A stretch of 25,608 bases of DNA from an uncultured archaeon A07HN63 (GTDB taxonomy: Archaea; Halobacteriota; Halobacteria; Halobacteriales; Haloferacaceae), in the NCBI GenBank assembly GCA_000496215.1, contig KI543220.1:33945-59552 (forward strand), in the 5' to 3' direction. The notes below the pieces were generated by a model. The model was not told where the DNA came from and searched no databases. It worked only from the letters and a program-made list of their open reading frames with translations. Below are positions 15,799 to 23,380 of this stretch, piece by piece. A program made the position numbers and the translations under genes. The first letter of the stretch is position 1, and each line of letters starts with the position of its first letter.

Positions 15799-15893
15799 TA
15801 GGCCTCTAGACCCCACTGCAGTCGGAGCGCAGGTGGCGAGACCGATAGCTATCATCCCAGAATAAAATTCAAAATTGATAATTATAGAGATAC

Positions 15894-15901
15894 TATTAAA
15901 C
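15894..15901 (+). promoter_or_regulatory. TATA-like box upstream of structured element copy 1
   Basis: TATTAAAC, centred about 30 nt before the conserved GCCTGTG at 15927. It is in the right place for transcription starting within a few bases of the structured element. The same spacing is found at copy 2. Confidence 0.35.
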
Positions 15902-15926
15902 ATCTGTCTCCACTGACTTTCAGATA

Positions 15927-16012
15927 GCCTGTGGGTGCTGGTCGCAGTCACAGGCCACATGTTCAACACTGACAACCGAGGCACCAATGCCTCTGGTTCA
16001 CCCTACCCTTTT
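15927..16012 (+). ncRNA. Candidate small structured RNA, copy 1
   Basis: An 86-nt GC-rich island inside AT-rich DNA. Hairpin 1 pairs GCCTGTG (15927-15933) with CACAGGC (15949-15955), and inside it CTG-GTCG-CAG forms an inner stem. A short TGTT-C-AACA hairpin follows. Hairpin 3 pairs AACC/GGTT and AGGC/GCCT around loop ACCAAT (15974-15998). The element ends in a C-rich single strand CACCCTACCC and TTTT (16009-16012), like an archaeal oligo-T terminator. Copy 2 at 16201 keeps the same architecture with different stem sequences, which suggests selection on RNA folding. I do not recognise it as a known RNA family. It could instead be a non-transcribed palindromic repeat. Confidence 0.45.
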
Positions 16013-16166
16013 GCGATTGTGGTCCAAATGAGGAGCAACACATCGTGATCGGTACCGCACGTCTCTGTAGCAACAGCTGATGTGAGTGGTTCGCTGAACT
16101 GCTCAAACATCAGTGGAGTATGTCATCAGACTATCTAGTTATCAAATTAAAAAATCAGAGAGGAGC

Positions 16167-16174
16167 TTTTATTA
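16167..16174 (+). promoter_or_regulatory. TATA box upstream of structured element copy 2
   Basis: TTTTATTA in the context GAGCTTTTATTATC, centred about 30 nt before the conserved GCCTGTG at 16201. It is a better match to the archaeal TATA consensus than the box at copy 1 and sits at the same distance. Confidence 0.4.
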
Positions 16175-16200
16175 TCTTCTCCCCGGAATGATGTAGTAGC

Positions 16201-16285
16201 GCCTGTGGGTGCTGGTTACGGTCACAGGCCACCCGCATTACGCGGGGAGAGCCGAGGCCCGCGGCCTCGGTTCCCTACCCCTACC
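16201..16285 (+). ncRNA. Candidate small structured RNA, copy 2
   Basis: An 85-nt element homologous to 15927-16012. The first 16 bases (GCCTGTGGGTGCTGGT) and the GTCACAGGCCAC block are identical. Hairpin 1 pairs 16201-16207 with 16223-16229, and the inner stem is now CTG-GTTA-CGG (T-A replaced by T-G). Hairpin 2 is a wholly different but perfect stem, CCCGC-ATTAC-GCGGG (16232-16246). Hairpin 3, GCCGAGGC/GCCTCGGT (16251-16271), keeps the fold with changed loop and pairs. The 3' end is C-rich, CCCTACCCCTACC. A TATA box lies about 30 nt upstream. Preservation of structure over sequence in hairpins 2 and 3 argues for a transcribed RNA. The C-rich tail could pair with G-rich mRNA sites such as Shine-Dalgarno regions, but that is speculation. 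Confidence 0.5.
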
Positions 16286-16404
16286 TGATAACTACACTCC
16301 GAGTGGCAAGACAGTTCTTCGCCACAGGAACCGTACGGCACCAGCTGATCACACTCGATTATGTCTCTCCGGAGAACAGCACCACAGGTACCGAGTTAGC
16401 TAAA

Positions 16405-16450
16405 TGGAGAGAACCGAGGCGCGGATAGCCCCAGCTCCCCACCCCTAACC
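16405..16450 (+). repeat. Partial third copy of the structured element; rest of the gene-free stretch
   Basis: GGAGAGAACCGAGGCGCGG (16406-16424) followed by CCCCACCCCTAACC (16437-16450) resembles the hairpin-3 arm and C-rich tail of the two complete copies. The pairing strand is degraded and the GCCTGTG hairpin is absent, so it looks like a relic. The sequence between copy 2 and this point has two similar CCACAGG[AT]ACCG words 60 nt apart (about 16321 and 16382). From 16451 to 16722 the DNA is AT-rich, and I see no gene or clear structure in it. Confidence 0.35.
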
Positions 16451-16722
16451 TAATTATATGCGTACGCTGTTGTAAATCTTTTCATCAGATATGATAATCT
16501 GCGCGCGCTTCAGGGTCTGAAAAGAATTTATTTCGGAATGAAATATAATCGCAGTTCTCTGATTTCCCGCTCAATACACCGTTTATACCCAAAAATACGG
16601 ATTCTCTATTCTGATAGTTATTTCACATCATATTTATAATGTTACCCTCTGTGTGCAACTCCAAAATTCAGATTCAGTAATAATCGACTCACAGGTAGTC
16701 ATCGTCCGATACTCGTCTGGCG

Positions 16723-17304
16723 TTAGTGGTCAGTCGCCGACTCACTGTCCGTGCTTCCGTGATCGATGGGTGCAGCCGGAACGCCGGCGACCGTCTCGCC
16801 GGCGGGGACATCCCGGACGACAAGCGAGTTCGCCGCGATCTGTGCCCCGGCTCCGATCTCCACGCCGGGGAGAACTGTTGCGCCCGCGCCGATCATCGCC
16901 CGCTCGCCGATTACCACCTCACCCAGCCGGTACTCCGACTGGAGGAACTCGTGACAGAGCAGCGTCGCGTCGTAGCCGACGATAGCGTGGTCGCCAACCG
17001 AAATCAGCTCCGGCCAGAACACGTCCGGCGTCGCCTCAAGCCCCCAGGAGACGCCGGTTCCGATGGTCGCGCCGAGGCGGCGGAGCAACCAGTTTTTGAG
17101 TCGCAGACTCGGCGACACCCGGATCAACCAGACGATCAGGTAGTTGCCCACCACGCGAAGCGGCGACCGGATCGACGCCCACGACCACAGCGAGTTGGTC
17201 GGACCGGGCGTCGGCTCGCGCTGCAGCCGGTCGTGGCGGCGCACGTTCTCGGTGTCGGCGGTGGGGCCGCTGTCGTCGGCATCGTCGCTGGCGGTCGGTG
17301 ACAC
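16723..17304 (-). CDS. Acyltransferase with left-handed beta-helix (hexapeptide repeats)
   Basis: A 193-residue protein of the hexapeptide-repeat acyltransferase type. Repeats of the [LIV]-G-x-x-x-x form run from about residue 80 to 180 (TIGTGVSWGLEATPDVFWPE; VVIGERAMIGAGATVLPGVE; IGAGAQIAANSLVVRDVPAG), ending in the common VAGVPAAPI. Such trimeric enzymes usually move acetyl or acyl groups from acyl-CoA onto sugars or similar acceptors; the substrate is not evident. A hydrophobic stretch around LRVVGNYLIVWLIRVSP may associate with the membrane. The start is GTG at 17304 (GTGTCACCG), supported by a TATA-like box about 28 nt upstream. It stands alone between the structured-RNA region and purD. 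Confidence 0.82.
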   Translation of the reverse strand: MSPTASDDADDSGPTADTENVRRHDRLQREPTPGPTNSLWSWASIRSPLRVVGNYLIVWLIRVSPSLRLKNWLLRRLGATIGTGVSWGLEATPDVFWPELISVGDHAIVGYDATLLCHEFLQSEYRLGEVVIGERAMIGAGATVLPGVEIGAGAQIAANSLVVRDVPAGETVAGVPAAPIDHGSTDSESATDH

Positions 17305-17328
17305 GGGCTAGCGTTTGAGGAGCGGATA

Positions 17329-17336
17329 CAAAAATA
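17329..17336 (-). promoter_or_regulatory. TATA box of the acyltransferase gene
   Basis: On the minus strand ATATTTTTG lies about 28 nt before the GTG start at 17304, fitting a leaderless transcript and supporting the choice of GTG over a later ATG. Confidence 0.4.
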
Positions 17337-17355
17337 TCGACCGTCTAGCGAGGAG

Positions 17356-18642
17356 TTACTCGCCGCGCAGGTCGTTCATGTGGTCGATACGGGACTGGAC
17401 GAGGTCGGCTTTCCCGATATCGTGACGAATCCGGAACTCGTCACCGGCTGCCGACAGCGCATCCTCGGCCAGCTCCTCGGCTCCGGCGATACTGTCGGCG
17501 AGACCGACCACCGCGAACGAGCGCGAGGTGGTCGTATACAGCCCGTCGTCGCGGGCATCAACGCTGGCGTAGAAGAGGAGTCCGTCGCCGACGGTCTCCT
17601 CGTTGACCGCGATCTCCGCACCCGCATCCGGGTCGGTCGGGTAGCCGTCGGGAACGGCGTACTTGCAGACGGTGGCTTCACCCGAGAACGCCAGTTCCGG
17701 CAGGTCGTCGCCGTCGCGGGCGGCGGTCAGCACGTCAATAAACGGTGTGTCGAGGATCGGCAGTGTGTTCATCGCCTCGGGGTCGCCAAAGCGGGCATTG
17801 AACTCGACGACCCTCGGTCCGTCTGTGGTCAGCATAAACTGCCCGTAGAGCACGCCCTTGTAGTCGGGCATCGCTGCAACGGTCTGTTCCATGATGTCGA
17901 CGGCGGCCTCGTAGTCGCCGTCGTTCATGAACGGGAGCTGGAATCCCGCGTCGCTGTAGCTCCCCATCCCGCCGGTGTTCGGCCCCTCGTCGCCCTCGTA
18001 GGCGCGTTTGTGATCCTGCACGGCGGGTGTCGTCCGGAGGTCGCCGTCGGCGACGAAGGCCTGAATCGTGAACTCCTCGCCGATCAGTCGTTCTTCGAGG
18101 ACGACCTGGTCGTACTCCGAATCACGGAGGTAGGCCTTGGCCTCCTCGCGGGTTACCTGATCGCCGATGACTTTCACGCCCTTCCCGCCGGTGAGGCCGA
18201 CAGGTTTGACCGCGAGATCCATCTCGCTGTCGTCGATGTACTCGCAGGCGGCGGCTATGTCGTCGAACGTCTCGAAGACAGGACAGCCCGGGATATCGTT
18301 GTCCTGCATAAATCGTCGCTGAAACGCCTTGTCGGTCTCGATGCGGGCCTCCTCGGCGCGTGGGCCAAAGGTGTAGATCCCCGCGGCGTCGAGTTCGTCG
18401 GCCACGCCAGCCTGCAGGCCGGATTCCGGGCCCACGATGGCGAGCGTTGCGTCGATGTCCTCGGCGTACTCGCGGATCGCCTCGGCGTCGGTGCTATCGA
18501 TCGATTCGAACCCCTCGGCTACCTCGACGATACCCGGATTCCGGTTGCCGGCGACAGCGTACAGCGAACAGTCAGGCGCCAGCGCGCGGGCAATCGCGTG
18601 TTCGCGGCCGCCACCGCCAACCAGCAGTACGGTTTCGCTCAT
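17356..18642 (-). CDS. purD: Phosphoribosylamine-glycine ligase (GAR synthetase)
   Basis: A full-length 428-residue PurD, the second step of de novo purine synthesis: 5-phosphoribosylamine + glycine + ATP gives GAR. The N-terminal domain starts VLLVGGGGREHAIARAL (GGGGREHA at 9-16), the family hallmark, and has VGPESGLQAGVADELDAAGI. The ATP-grasp part includes VKPVGLTGGKGVKVIGD (nucleotide loop), PNTGGMGSYSD and VEFNARFGDPEAMNTLPIL, with metal-binding Glu/Asn. The C-terminal domain is complete. It lies 80 bp downstream of purA on the same strand, so the two purine genes may form a unit or be expressed separately. No sign of degradation. Confidence 0.97.
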   Translation of the reverse strand: MSETVLLVGGGGREHAIARALAPDCSLYAVAGNRNPGIVEVAEGFESIDSTDAEAIREYAEDIDATLAIVGPESGLQAGVADELDAAGIYTFGPRAEEARIETDKAFQRRFMQDNDIPGCPVFETFDDIAAACEYIDDSEMDLAVKPVGLTGGKGVKVIGDQVTREEAKAYLRDSEYDQVVLEERLIGEEFTIQAFVADGDLRTTPAVQDHKRAYEGDEGPNTGGMGSYSDAGFQLPFMNDGDYEAAVDIMEQTVAAMPDYKGVLYGQFMLTTDGPRVVEFNARFGDPEAMNTLPILDTPFIDVLTAARDGDDLPELAFSGEATVCKYAVPDGYPTDPDAGAEIAVNEETVGDGLLFYASVDARDDGLYTTTSRSFAVVGLADSIAGAEELAEDALSAAGDEFRIRHDIGKADLVQSRIDHMNDLRGE

Positions 18643-18722
18643 ACCAGAGCAAGGTCGAGGGCTGCGTGTAAGTGTTACTTTGTCCGTTCGGCAGCCGACA
18701 GCCAGCAGCGAGTTTCGTCGAT

Positions 18723-20069
18723 TTACTGCTCGAAGGGATTATCGAGCACGACCGTCTCGTCGCGGCCCGGACCGACGCCGATAGCATAGATCGGCGCGTC
18801 AACCTCGGCCGAAATGTAGTCGAGATAGGCCTGTGCGTTGTCGGGAATGGCGTCGTAGCCCTCGACGGCGACCGCGCTCCAGTCGACCTCGTCCCACGGC
18901 TCGAAGGATTTGAGCACGGGGTCACACCGGCCCCAGCGTTCGGTCGTCGCCGGCATCGTGAGCAGTTCCTCGCCGTCGAGATCGTAGGCGTGGCCGACGC
19001 TGATCTCGTCGAGGCCAGCGAGTACGTCGATGTGGTTGACAGCGATGCCGGTAAACCCGTTTGCGCGAGCGGCGTGCCGGAGCATCGGCATATCGAGCCA
19101 GCCGATGCGTCGCGGTCGACCGGTGACAGTGCCGAACTCGCCGCCTTTCTCGCGGATGAAGTCGGCGAGCTCCTCCTCGCTGTCAGTTCCGTCGAGTTCC
19201 GTCGGCAGCGGGCCGGTGCCGACACGCGAGAGATAGGCTTTCACGATGCCGACCACCTCGCCGCCACCGACGACCGTGGGGGCGACACCGGAGCCGACGG
19301 CCGCGCCACCGGCGGTCGGATTCGAGGAGGTGACGTACGGATAGATCCCGTGGTCGATATCGATCGAGGTGCCCTGTGCACCCTCGAAGAGCAGTTCGTC
19401 ACCGGCGTCGAGCTTTGCGGTGAGGAACTCACCGGCGTTGACCGTCATCGACTCCTCGGCGAGTCGCTTGCCGTAGGCACGATAGGTCTCGAACAGATGA
19501 TCCACATCAAACGCATCGGCGTGTTCCGAGGTTGCGACGTCGAGGCCGTAGGCCTCTTGGGCAAGCGTGCGCTTCTGTGGCACAGCGTATTCGAGTCGCT
19601 CTCGCAACACGTCGGGGTCAAGCAGGTCGCCGATCCGGATACCGCGCCGGCCGGCCTTGTCCTCGTAGGTCGGCCCGATGCCACGGCCGGTGGTGCCGGC
19701 TGCGAGGTCGTCGTCGCTCTTGGCCTCCTCCTCGATCCCGTCGATCACGCGGTGGTAAGGGAGGATGACGTGCGCGCGACGGGCGATCCGGACATCCGGA
19801 TCCAGCCCCTGCTCACGGAGCGTATCGAGTTCGTCGAACAGCGTCTCGGGATTGACGACACAGCCGTTGCCAAGCACCCCGACCTTGCCGCGGACCGCCC
19901 CGCTCGGGACCAGAGAGAGCTTGTACTCGGTGCCGTCGTGGACCACGGTATGGCCGGCGTTATCGCCGCCCTGATACCGAACGACGACATCGCTGTCCCC
20001 GCCCCAGATGTCGACGAGTGCGCCCTTGCCCTCGTCGCCCAGCTGAGACCCGACGATGGTTACGGTCAT
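18723..20069 (-). CDS. purA: Adenylosuccinate synthetase
   Basis: A 448-residue PurA, which joins IMP and aspartate using GTP to make adenylosuccinate, the first committed step to AMP. The signature GSQLGDEGKG begins at residue 7 with catalytic D12. H40 is in GGDNAGHTVV. Others are the TTGRGIGPTYEDKAGRRGIR segment, EGAQGTSIDIDHGIYPYVTS, and TVTGRPRRIGWLD for IMP and GTP contacts. The ATG at 20069 (MTVTIVGSQLGDEGKG) is chosen because homologues start there; the 23 codons open upstream are not conserved-looking. A weak GGTTTACC lies about 30 nt upstream. It is followed by purD on the same strand, and is divergent from the winged-helix gene across 218 bp. Confidence 0.97.
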   Translation of the reverse strand: MTVTIVGSQLGDEGKGALVDIWGGDSDVVVRYQGGDNAGHTVVHDGTEYKLSLVPSGAVRGKVGVLGNGCVVNPETLFDELDTLREQGLDPDVRIARRAHVILPYHRVIDGIEEEAKSDDDLAAGTTGRGIGPTYEDKAGRRGIRIGDLLDPDVLRERLEYAVPQKRTLAQEAYGLDVATSEHADAFDVDHLFETYRAYGKRLAEESMTVNAGEFLTAKLDAGDELLFEGAQGTSIDIDHGIYPYVTSSNPTAGGAAVGSGVAPTVVGGGEVVGIVKAYLSRVGTGPLPTELDGTDSEEELADFIREKGGEFGTVTGRPRRIGWLDMPMLRHAARANGFTGIAVNHIDVLAGLDEISVGHAYDLDGEELLTMPATTERWGRCDPVLKSFEPWDEVDWSAVAVEGYDAIPDNAQAYLDYISAEVDAPIYAIGVGPGRDETVVLDNPFEQ

Positions 20070-20254
20070 AACGACTGTGGGTTTCCTACCGGGGGGTAAA
20101 CCGATTACGGTACAGAAACAACAGGCCGTTGCAGCCACGACTCATCTCAGGCTCGGTGTCTCAATACACCCCGCCATGTTGGGCACAACTGAAGTGGTAA
20201 CTACTATCACAATAGACGACAAAGATCAACTGTTCGCTGTCGACGACAATAACA

Positions 20255-20262
20255 CTTAAACC
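20255..20262 (+). promoter_or_regulatory. TATA box of the winged-helix regulator gene
   Basis: CTTAAACC, in AACACTTAAACCC, is centred about 29-30 nt before the ATG at 20288, the usual distance for a short-leader or leaderless haloarchaeal mRNA. Confidence 0.45.
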
Positions 20263-20287
20263 CTCCCAAGACAAGTTAGCACATATC

Positions 20288-20593
20288 ATGATTGATCGAC
20301 TCGAAAAGGAAGTCGACATGCTCGAACGGCACCTCCAGGTGCTGCGAATGGTGATCGAAAACGAGCCCATCGGGATCGTCAAGATGTCCAACGAAACGGG
20401 GTATCCACACCACAAGGTGCGGTACTCGCTTCGGGTCCTCGAGGAAGAGAACCTGATCGAACCCTCCAGTCAGGGTGCGATCCAGACGGACCACACACAG
20501 GAGTTCGTCGACGACCTCGACAACAAGATCGACTCTATCGTCGACAAACTGGGCACGATGCGGATCGACGACGCCGCCGAGGTCGAGAGCTAA
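20288..20593 (+). CDS. Small winged-helix transcriptional regulator, conserved in haloarchaea
   Basis: A 101-residue protein. The N-terminal helix (DRLEKEVDMLERHLQVLRMV) leads into a compact winged helix-turn-helix: GIVKMSNETGYPHHKVRYSL is the recognition region and RVLEEENLIEPSSQGAI the wing. The C-terminal helix (EFVDDLDNKIDSIVDKLGTM) may serve dimerisation. I recall very similar small proteins across haloarchaea, annotated as transcriptional regulators; targets are unknown to me. It has its own promoter, is divergent from purA and convergent with the large modular protein gene (79 bp apart), so it could act on either neighbour or on itself. Confidence 0.8.
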   Translation: MIDRLEKEVDMLERHLQVLRMVIENEPIGIVKMSNETGYPHHKVRYSLRVLEEENLIEPSSQGAIQTDHTQEFVDDLDNKIDSIVDKLGTMRIDDAAEVES

Positions 20594-20671
20594 CTACTGA
20601 CGCCGATTTGGATTCTCCTGCCGCCTGCATTCTCTACAGTCCATACACCACCGAGCCACCGCGTCGACCGA

Positions 20672-22816
20672 TCACAGCTCCGGGACGCGAAGATCGAAGC
20701 CATCCTCGATCCGGTCGACCAGACAGAGATGGAACCCGCGCTTCCGCGAGAGGCTGACGAAGCTCTTGCCACGGCTCCGGCTGAGGAACCCGCCGCTGGT
20801 GGCATCCTCGGCGGCTTCGAGCGCGCCGGGTTCGAAGTAGCTCGTCGTCACCGAAAAGCCGGCGACAAACTCCTGTTCGCGCTGGCGAATCTCGCTGCCA
20901 TCCTGGATTACCTCCTCGACCACGTCGCCGCCGACGGCCTCTTTCGACTCCTCGAAGGTGGCGACAAACAGCGGGTTGCCGTGTTTGTCGCGGACGATCA
21001 GGTCGTAGGGAAGCTCGATTGGCTCGTCATCCTCGTCGGTTCCGAGCTCGACGGTTCCGCGCAGTTCGATCCGGTCGATCTTCGGGATCGCATCGTAGAT
21101 TCGTCGCATCCCACTCTGGGTGCCGGTCCCCTGAATATCGTAGAGGAGGTCGCGAACGATCCAGTCGGCGAAGGCAACCTCGATGCGGTTCTCGAGGAAC
21201 TCATCGAATGGATCGCCGTCGACCGTGAGTCCCTCGGTCTCGAAGGTGGTGTGGCTATCGATCCGGAGATTCTCCGAGAGCTCGTCCGGAGCAGCCCCGC
21301 CCTCGTGAGCGGTATCGAGGGTTGCTGCTCCTTTGGAATCGTATCTGACGAAGAGGCTGGTGCCCTCCAGCGCCGACACGGGATCGAGCGTGTGCCCCGA
21401 ATCGACATCGGCCGCGGCAGCCGCCGACGGCGTCGGCTCGGCTTCGGCGGCCGCCTCAGCCGCCTCCTCGGCCTCGGCAAGCTGTGACTCAAGCTGCTCG
21501 ATCTCGGTTTCGGCCTCCGCAAGTTTGGTTTCAAGCTCGTCGATCTTCTCTTGGGCGGCATCGCGCTCCTCACGAGCCTCGTCGCGCTCCTGTCTGGCCG
21601 TGTCCCGCGCCTCAATGAGTTCCTTGTGGCGTTTCTCGGCCTTCTCCATGACGGCCTCCGCATCCTCCAGTCGGTTGCGCAGCTGCTTGCGGGATAGCTG
21701 GCCGTCGCTATCGGCGCCACTCGACTGTGGGGATCGCTGTGTGAGCTGCTGGCCGTCACCCGTCTGTCCTCGCGACGAGGTCGCCTCCTCGTCCGGGTCG
21801 AGCGACGGGATAGTCGTCGTATTTTGCCACTCTGACTCCTCGCTGAAGCGGTTCGCGTTTCCGGACGCCTCGGCTGTCGCAGAGCCGCCGGCCGTCTGGG
21901 TCTCACCCGAACCGCCGTTGGCGGCGCGGCCGCCGGCTGTGTCGCCGGTGGACTGGGTGGTTTCAGCGGGTTCGGATGGGGGGGCAGGTGGCCTATCAGG
22001 CGTCGTTGACTCCGTCGAGGCGGTCGCTGTCGAGTCGTCTGCAGCACCGCCAGCAGCCGTCGTCGCATCCGGCTCCCCACCGGTTGACTCGCTCGCGCCA
22101 CCACCGTTGGTGGCTGTCTCGGACGCATCGGTAGGCTGGCCGCCGGTGGTTGCTGTCGACCCGTCGTCGTCGGGCACTGGGGTCGTTGCCGACCCGTCGT
22201 CAGCCGCACCAGAATCGGTGTCAGGGGTATTGTCAATAGAGATTCCCGTATCCGCCGCAGCCGCAGTGTTGCGCTCCGTCTCGGGGATATCGACTACATC
22301 GATATCAGCTGCATAGACTCTATAGATGCCAATCTCATCGTTAGCGCGCTCGAAGGCCTCGTCACCGGTGAACAGCTGACGGCTGTTCCCGACGAAGGCA
22401 ACACTCATCGAGCGTCCGCCGTAGTAGACGATGTAGTAATCACCGGAGTGAACATTCTCGGAGAGCTTGATGTAGCCGGTAAAGTTACCGCTGGAAAGCG
22501 TGTCGTCCGCTTCGGAGATAGCCGTATCGTTCGTGTAGTACTCCGCCTGCTTCTCGCTGTCCCCGGTCTGCATCGTATACAGCAATGGCAGAGAGGGATC
22601 GGGCGCCTCGTAGGCCGTCCCGTCGGCCCCGTCGAACGCCGAGAGCGAGCCGTCGACGACACCGATGACGTTGCCGTTGAGCATGAACGCCCATGTTGAC
22701 GCCGTCTTGATCGCTCCCGAAAACTCGGCGTCAGCAAGGTCGTTTAACCCGTCATACCCGCCGCCGAACGAGGCAGTATCCCACTCGGTTACGGCGTTGA
22801 CGATCTGACCATCCAT
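20672..22816 (-). CDS. Large modular haloarchaeal protein: N-terminal domain, low-complexity linker, coiled coil, C-terminal domain
   Basis: A 714-residue protein of unknown function. Residues 1-180 form a globular domain with several beta strands (AFMLNGNVIGVVDGSLSAFD, YIVYYGGRSMSVAFVGNSRQ). About 185-350 is Ser/Thr/Gly/Asp-rich linker. About 370-480 is a heptad-like coiled coil (KAEKRHKELIEARDTARQER; ETKLAEAETEIEQLESQLAE). Residues about 500-714 form a second domain ending FHLCLVDRIEDGFDLRVPEL. Its ELPYDLIVRDKHGNPLFVAT segment has an acidic residue and beta-strand spacing loosely like PD-(D/E)xK nucleases, but the lysine is not where expected, so I do not claim activity. No signal peptide or membrane helix is visible. 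The design suggests a cytoplasmic scaffold or sensor. It is convergent with the winged-helix regulator. Confidence 0.7.
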   Translation of the reverse strand: MDGQIVNAVTEWDTASFGGGYDGLNDLADAEFSGAIKTASTWAFMLNGNVIGVVDGSLSAFDGADGTAYEAPDPSLPLLYTMQTGDSEKQAEYYTNDTAISEADDTLSSGNFTGYIKLSENVHSGDYYIVYYGGRSMSVAFVGNSRQLFTGDEAFERANDEIGIYRVYAADIDVVDIPETERNTAAAADTGISIDNTPDTDSGAADDGSATTPVPDDDGSTATTGGQPTDASETATNGGGASESTGGEPDATTAAGGAADDSTATASTESTTPDRPPAPPSEPAETTQSTGDTAGGRAANGGSGETQTAGGSATAEASGNANRFSEESEWQNTTTIPSLDPDEEATSSRGQTGDGQQLTQRSPQSSGADSDGQLSRKQLRNRLEDAEAVMEKAEKRHKELIEARDTARQERDEAREERDAAQEKIDELETKLAEAETEIEQLESQLAEAEEAAEAAAEAEPTPSAAAAADVDSGHTLDPVSALEGTSLFVRYDSKGAATLDTAHEGGAAPDELSENLRIDSHTTFETEGLTVDGDPFDEFLENRIEVAFADWIVRDLLYDIQGTGTQSGMRRIYDAIPKIDRIELRGTVELGTDEDDEPIELPYDLIVRDKHGNPLFVATFEESKEAVGGDVVEEVIQDGSEIRQREQEFVAGFSVTTSYFEPGALEAAEDATSGGFLSRSRGKSFVSLSRKRGFHLCLVDRIEDGFDLRVPEL

Positions 22817-23115
22817 TTATATTACACTCATCAACCCAACTCAAATACTTTCCGGACTGTCTGACTCTTTTTTCGTGCATTGTGACACGTAATATGGACT
22901 CACCATCCGGATATCCTGGACCGGGAGTGCTGGAGCTCCGCAACTCGTTGTGGACACATGGCGGCAGTACTCGTTGTGAACGCGTGACGATATTTTCTCT
23001 CGGCACGACTGCGCTCACACGAATCTGAGCCCAGCCACATCTCGCTGTCACCGAGCGGTCACAACCTGATAGCTTTCCCACAAATTACTACTAATATATA
23101 ATTGCTATGGGACAC
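22817..23115. other. Gene-free spacer upstream of the modular-protein gene
   Basis: 299 bp with no supported gene. Two near-identical 13-base words, ACTCGTTGTGGAC (22943) and ACTCGTTGTGAAC (22969), lie 26 bp apart, which could be two protein-binding sites about 130 bp before the modular-protein start at 22816. An AT-rich segment (ACAAATTACTACTAATATATAATTG, about 23080-23104, quoted in part: ATTACTACTAATATATAA) precedes the next promoter. Confidence 0.3.
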
Positions 23116-23123
23116 TTTTATAT
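23116..23123 (+). promoter_or_regulatory. Strong TATA box with no annotated gene downstream
   Basis: TTTTATAT in CACTTTTATATTTGAACC is one of the best TATA boxes in the window, yet no plus-strand gene follows at the expected place (about 23145). It points instead into a palindrome-rich segment described as a candidate RNA. Confidence 0.45.
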
Positions 23124-23144
23124 TTGAACCAACAGTAACAGAAA

Positions 23145-23290
23145 GTGCTGGTGTGCCATCTCCCGGGCAGGTATTCCACGGGCAGGCATCCCAGTCGCTG
23201 TACCAATCCTCTACTGTCCCGACATGGTGGGCACCAGTCGGGACAATCCCTACTTCAGTAGCTGAGTCCCCAGTGTGTCCTGCCAGCCGG
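23145..23290 (+). ncRNA. Candidate structured transcript with a 12-bp hairpin
   Basis: Starting about 25 nt after a strong TATA box, the segment can fold into a closed structure. An outer stem pairs GGCAGG (about 23171-23176) with CCTGCC (about 23279-23284). The core hairpin (23216-23244) is GTCCCGAC, bulged A, TGGT, loop GGGC, ACCA, GTCGGGAC: 12 pairs with one bulge. No plus-strand reading frame of note starts here. On the minus strand an 81-codon frame (23304-23059) crosses the same DNA, but it matches nothing I know and is better explained by chance. The exact ends are guesses. A regulatory palindrome for the downstream transducer gene is the alternative. Confidence 0.3.
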
Positions 23291-23380
23291 TAATCAACCA
23301 CCATTAGCTAGCATATTGGTAGAGCAATCACGGTCGAAGTACCGGCTACGCATCAAGTATCGAGGTCGCTTCGCCGTCCC

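Noticed and set aside
15927..16285. H/ACA or box C/D guide RNA
   Set aside because: No ACA at the required distance after a stem in both copies and no C/D boxes shared by both; CTGA occurs only in copy 1.
15927..16285. Pair of tRNA-like or pseudo-tRNA genes
   Set aside because: No T-loop TTCGAAT, no anticodon arm and no acceptor pairing between the ends.
15927..16450. CRISPR array
   Set aside because: Repeats are too long, too few, diverged and unevenly spaced, with no cas genes nearby.
17380..20099. Long plus-strand frames (469 and 475 codons)
   Set aside because: They are complements of purD and purA, both certain from catalytic motifs on the minus strand.
23059..23304. 81-codon minus-strand gene
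   Set aside because: No recognisable motif, no good promoter on that strand, and the DNA is better explained by palindromic structure; kept only as a remote possibility.
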